Below, one piece after another: positions 13,605 through 14,978 of a DNA stretch of 14,978 bases; the stretch's first letter is position 1; each line of letters opens with the position of its first letter. The notes under the pieces are model-generated. The model was not told where the DNA came from. It was given only the letters and a program-made list of their open reading frames with translations, and did no database searches. Location of the stretch: NCBI GenBank assembly GCA_946631805.1, contig CAMPAJ010000011.1:1-14978 (forward strand), written 5' to 3'. Position numbers and translations under genes: made by a program. This DNA is from an uncultured Eggerthellaceae bacterium (GTDB taxonomy: Bacteria; Actinomycetota; Coriobacteriia; Coriobacteriales; Eggerthellaceae).

Positions 13605-14351
13605 CTAGAAATCCAGGACCTCCCCGACCTTTGCCGGCACGCATAAGTCGGCATAGCGGTCACGCGGCGTTGGCGCCAAGTTGATGATGGCAAGATGCTC
13701 GCCCGAGAAGTAGTCCATAAGACCGGCGGCCGGATACACGGCAAGTGACGTCCCGGCGATTACAAGCAAATCGGCGCGGCGGATTGCATCGACCGATTCC
13801 TGCAAGATACGCCCGTCGAGGCCCTCTTCGTAGAGCACCACGTCGGGTTTGACGATACGCCCGCACTCGGTGCAGCGCGGCACGCCATCGTCAGACGCTT
13901 CATGCAAGGCGAGCATAGCATCGAGGTCGTACGGGCGGCTGCAGCCCATGCAGTAATTGCGCAATACGCTGCCATGGAGCTCGAGCACGTTGGAGCTTCC
14001 CGCCATTTGGTGCAAACCGTCAATGTTCTGCGTGATCACGGCCGAGAGAACCCCTTCGCGCTCGAGCTCGGCAAGCTTGCGATGCGCACGGTTGGGTTGC
14101 GCCTCGCGCGCTATCATGCGGTCGAAGTAGAACTCGAAGAACTGCTGGGGTTGGGCGTCGAAGTACGACCGGGAAATCATCTGCTCGGGAGGCACGTCAC
14201 CATATTTTTGCGCATAGAGCCCGTCGGGACTGCGAAAATCGGGGATGCCGCTTTCGGTCGACACGCCTGCACCGCCGAAAAACACCATCCTGCCCGGCTT
14301 GCACGAGTTGATCCATTCGCGCAACGTCCTGATCTCGCTCGAAGCATCCAT
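13605..14351 (-). CDS. cobB: Sirtuin (Sir2/CobB-type NAD-dependent protein deacylase)
   Basis: A 248-residue sirtuin of normal bacterial length. NAD-binding motifs are GGAGVSTESGIPDFRSPDG (26-44) and TQNIDGLH (107-114). The catalytic histidine is His126 in ELHGS. The zinc knuckle is Cys134-x2-Cys137 and Cys160-x2-Cys163. A late GTSLAVYPAAGL segment completes the Rossmann fold. Residues Tyr75-x-x-Arg78 sit where CobB/SIRT5-type enzymes carry the Y-x-x-R pair that favours succinyl-lysine, so a broader deacylase activity is possible. The ATG at 14351 is chosen for its GGAGG ribosome binding site 7 nt upstream; a GTG 69 nt earlier would add an atypical 23-residue extension. Whether it relates to the NAD-linked module or is ordinary housekeeping cannot be told. 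It is divergent from the partial gene on its right. Confidence 0.95.
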   Translation of the reverse strand: MDASSEIRTLREWINSCKPGRMVFFGGAGVSTESGIPDFRSPDGLYAQKYGDVPPEQMISRSYFDAQPQQFFEFYFDRMIAREAQPNRAHRKLAELEREGVLSAVITQNIDGLHQMAGSSNVLELHGSVLRNYCMGCSRPYDLDAMLALHEASDDGVPRCTECGRIVKPDVVLYEEGLDGRILQESVDAIRRADLLVIAGTSLAVYPAAGLMDYFSGEHLAIINLAPTPRDRYADLCVPAKVGEVLDF

Positions 14352-14428
14352 AGCGTACCTCCGATTCGAATTGCCAACAGCACATTGTCTGCAACCAGAC
14401 TGGCAAGCATCCTTTAGCACTGCATTCG

Positions 14429-14458
14429 ATTATACAAAGCCCAAGGGAAAAGCGTCAG
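14429..14458 (-). promoter_or_regulatory. Putative sirtuin promoter
   Basis: On the minus strand CTGACG (14453-14458) and a perfect TATAAT (14429-14434) are 18 nt apart. The expected start is near 14422, giving a leader of about 70 nt to the ATG at 14351. It faces away from the plus-strand gene at 14536, which has a TACAAT -10-like hexamer at 14499-14504 but no convincing -35. Confidence 0.5.
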
Positions 14459-14535
14459 CAGGGTTCTGTTTCATGTGCAAAGTAGCAAGTCGGTAACCTA
14501 CAATAGAACCCAAAAGAAACCAAGGAGGAACCACC

Positions 14536-14978
14536 ATGGGATGCTACGAACGAGAACAAGAAGCCATCGCCGCCGGCACAGGCACAAGAGGAGACGCGGC
14601 GCGGGCGTACTTTGCGGAGCTCGATGCGCAAACGAGCGAGGAGGCGTCGTGCCTGACGCATCGCCCCGATTACACGAACACGTTGTTTGCTCCGCAACAC
14701 GACGATATCTACCAGGAATTCTGCCGCTACATCGACCAGCCAGCACCGCGATATTTCGATACGGTCGACAACCCCATGAGCATCGAAGGCTATACGGCCG
14801 CCGATGTGTACCGTATCATGATCGCCTCGAACCAGCGCATCGTCGCACTCGATGGCGGCGCCGTGTACAGCATGCTCGTCCGCCTTCGCGACCAGCCCGA
14901 ACTGGCAAGGAAGGTGCTGGCCTTCCGCCCGACGTGTTACCAGAACGGCTGCGGGAACACATATCGCCCCGACGACAC
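14536..14978 (+). CDS. Unrecognised protein, 5' portion only (runs off the right edge)
   Basis: The ATG at 14536 is preceded by AAGGAGG at 14522-14528, the best plus-strand ribosome binding site in the window, and the frame stays open for 147 codons to the edge. I do not recognise the family. The visible part is soluble, without a signal peptide, and has five cysteines. The stretch IVALDGGAVYSMLVRLRDQP, followed by FRPTCYQNGCGNTYRPDD, looks conserved in character: Gly-rich, then Cys-rich. CYQNGCGNTY could be half of a metal site completed beyond the window. It is the only plus-strand gene and is divergent from the sirtuin gene, 184 nt away. Codon use matches the neighbours. Confidence 0.8.
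   Translation, partial: MGCYEREQEAIAAGTGTRGDAARAYFAELDAQTSEEASCLTHRPDYTNTLFAPQHDDIYQEFCRYIDQPAPRYFDTVDNPMSIEGYTAADVYRIMIASNQRIVALDGGAVYSMLVRLRDQPELARKVLAFRPTCYQNGCGNTYRPDD

Noticed and set aside
14352..14420. GTG start that would lengthen the sirtuin by 23 residues
   Set aside because: The added residues are atypical for the family, and GGAGG sits correctly before the ATG at 14351.
1..14978. CRISPR arrays, tRNA or rRNA genes, prophage or insertion sequences
   Set aside because: I saw no regularly spaced repeats, no tRNA- or rRNA-like segments, and no transposase, integrase or phage proteins; the only mobile-type hint is the palindrome at 8017-8053.

Overview
The window is GC-rich. Apart from one gene that runs off the right edge, every gene I can support lies on the minus strand, so operons read from high to low coordinates. 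Paired molybdopterin oxidoreductase and DmsB-like ferredoxin genes, purine-rich ribosome binding sites such as GAGGGGG, and PucR- and LysR-type regulators next to redox genes suggest an anaerobic gut-type actinobacterium of the Coriobacteriia (Eggerthellaceae-like). That assignment is inference from gene style; no rRNA or other phylogenetic marker is present.

Module A (about 7420 down to 173) reads: PucR/CdaR-type regulator, NuoE/HydC-like [2Fe-2S] protein, NuoF/HydB-like flavoprotein with extra N- and C-terminal Fe-S domains, molybdopterin catalytic subunit, four-cluster ferredoxin subunit. The first three genes are separated by 1 nt or overlap by 4 nt. A 173-nt spacer with a strong hairpin precedes the last two genes, which are 3 nt apart. 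The first pair resembles the NAD(H) and electron-bifurcation core of HydABC-type enzymes, and the last pair resembles a DMSO-reductase-family enzyme. Neither catalytic subunit has a twin-arginine signal and no membrane anchor is encoded here, so the likely product is a soluble cytoplasmic NAD(P)H-linked, possibly bifurcating, molybdenum reductase of unknown substrate. This is the best candidate in the window for an undescribed system.

Module B (about 13300 down to 7529) reads: LysR-type regulator, two small uncharacterised proteins (92 and 77 residues), a structured leader, a second molybdopterin subunit, a second ferredoxin subunit and a VOC/glyoxalase-fold metalloprotein. The catalytic pair is a paralogue of the Module A pair with the same 3-nt spacing and colinear cysteines, but it has no NADH module. 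A perfect 18-bp palindrome of REP type separates the ferredoxin gene from the VOC gene.

Right end (13605-14978): a sirtuin-type NAD-dependent deacylase on the minus strand, divergent from an incomplete, unrecognised plus-strand gene. The 361-bp gap between the sirtuin and lysR genes holds a likely lysR promoter, a 15/17-identical direct repeat and a large hairpin. The left end (1-172) has no gene I can support; it holds a GC-rich tandem duplication and a hairpin just after the Module A stop codon.
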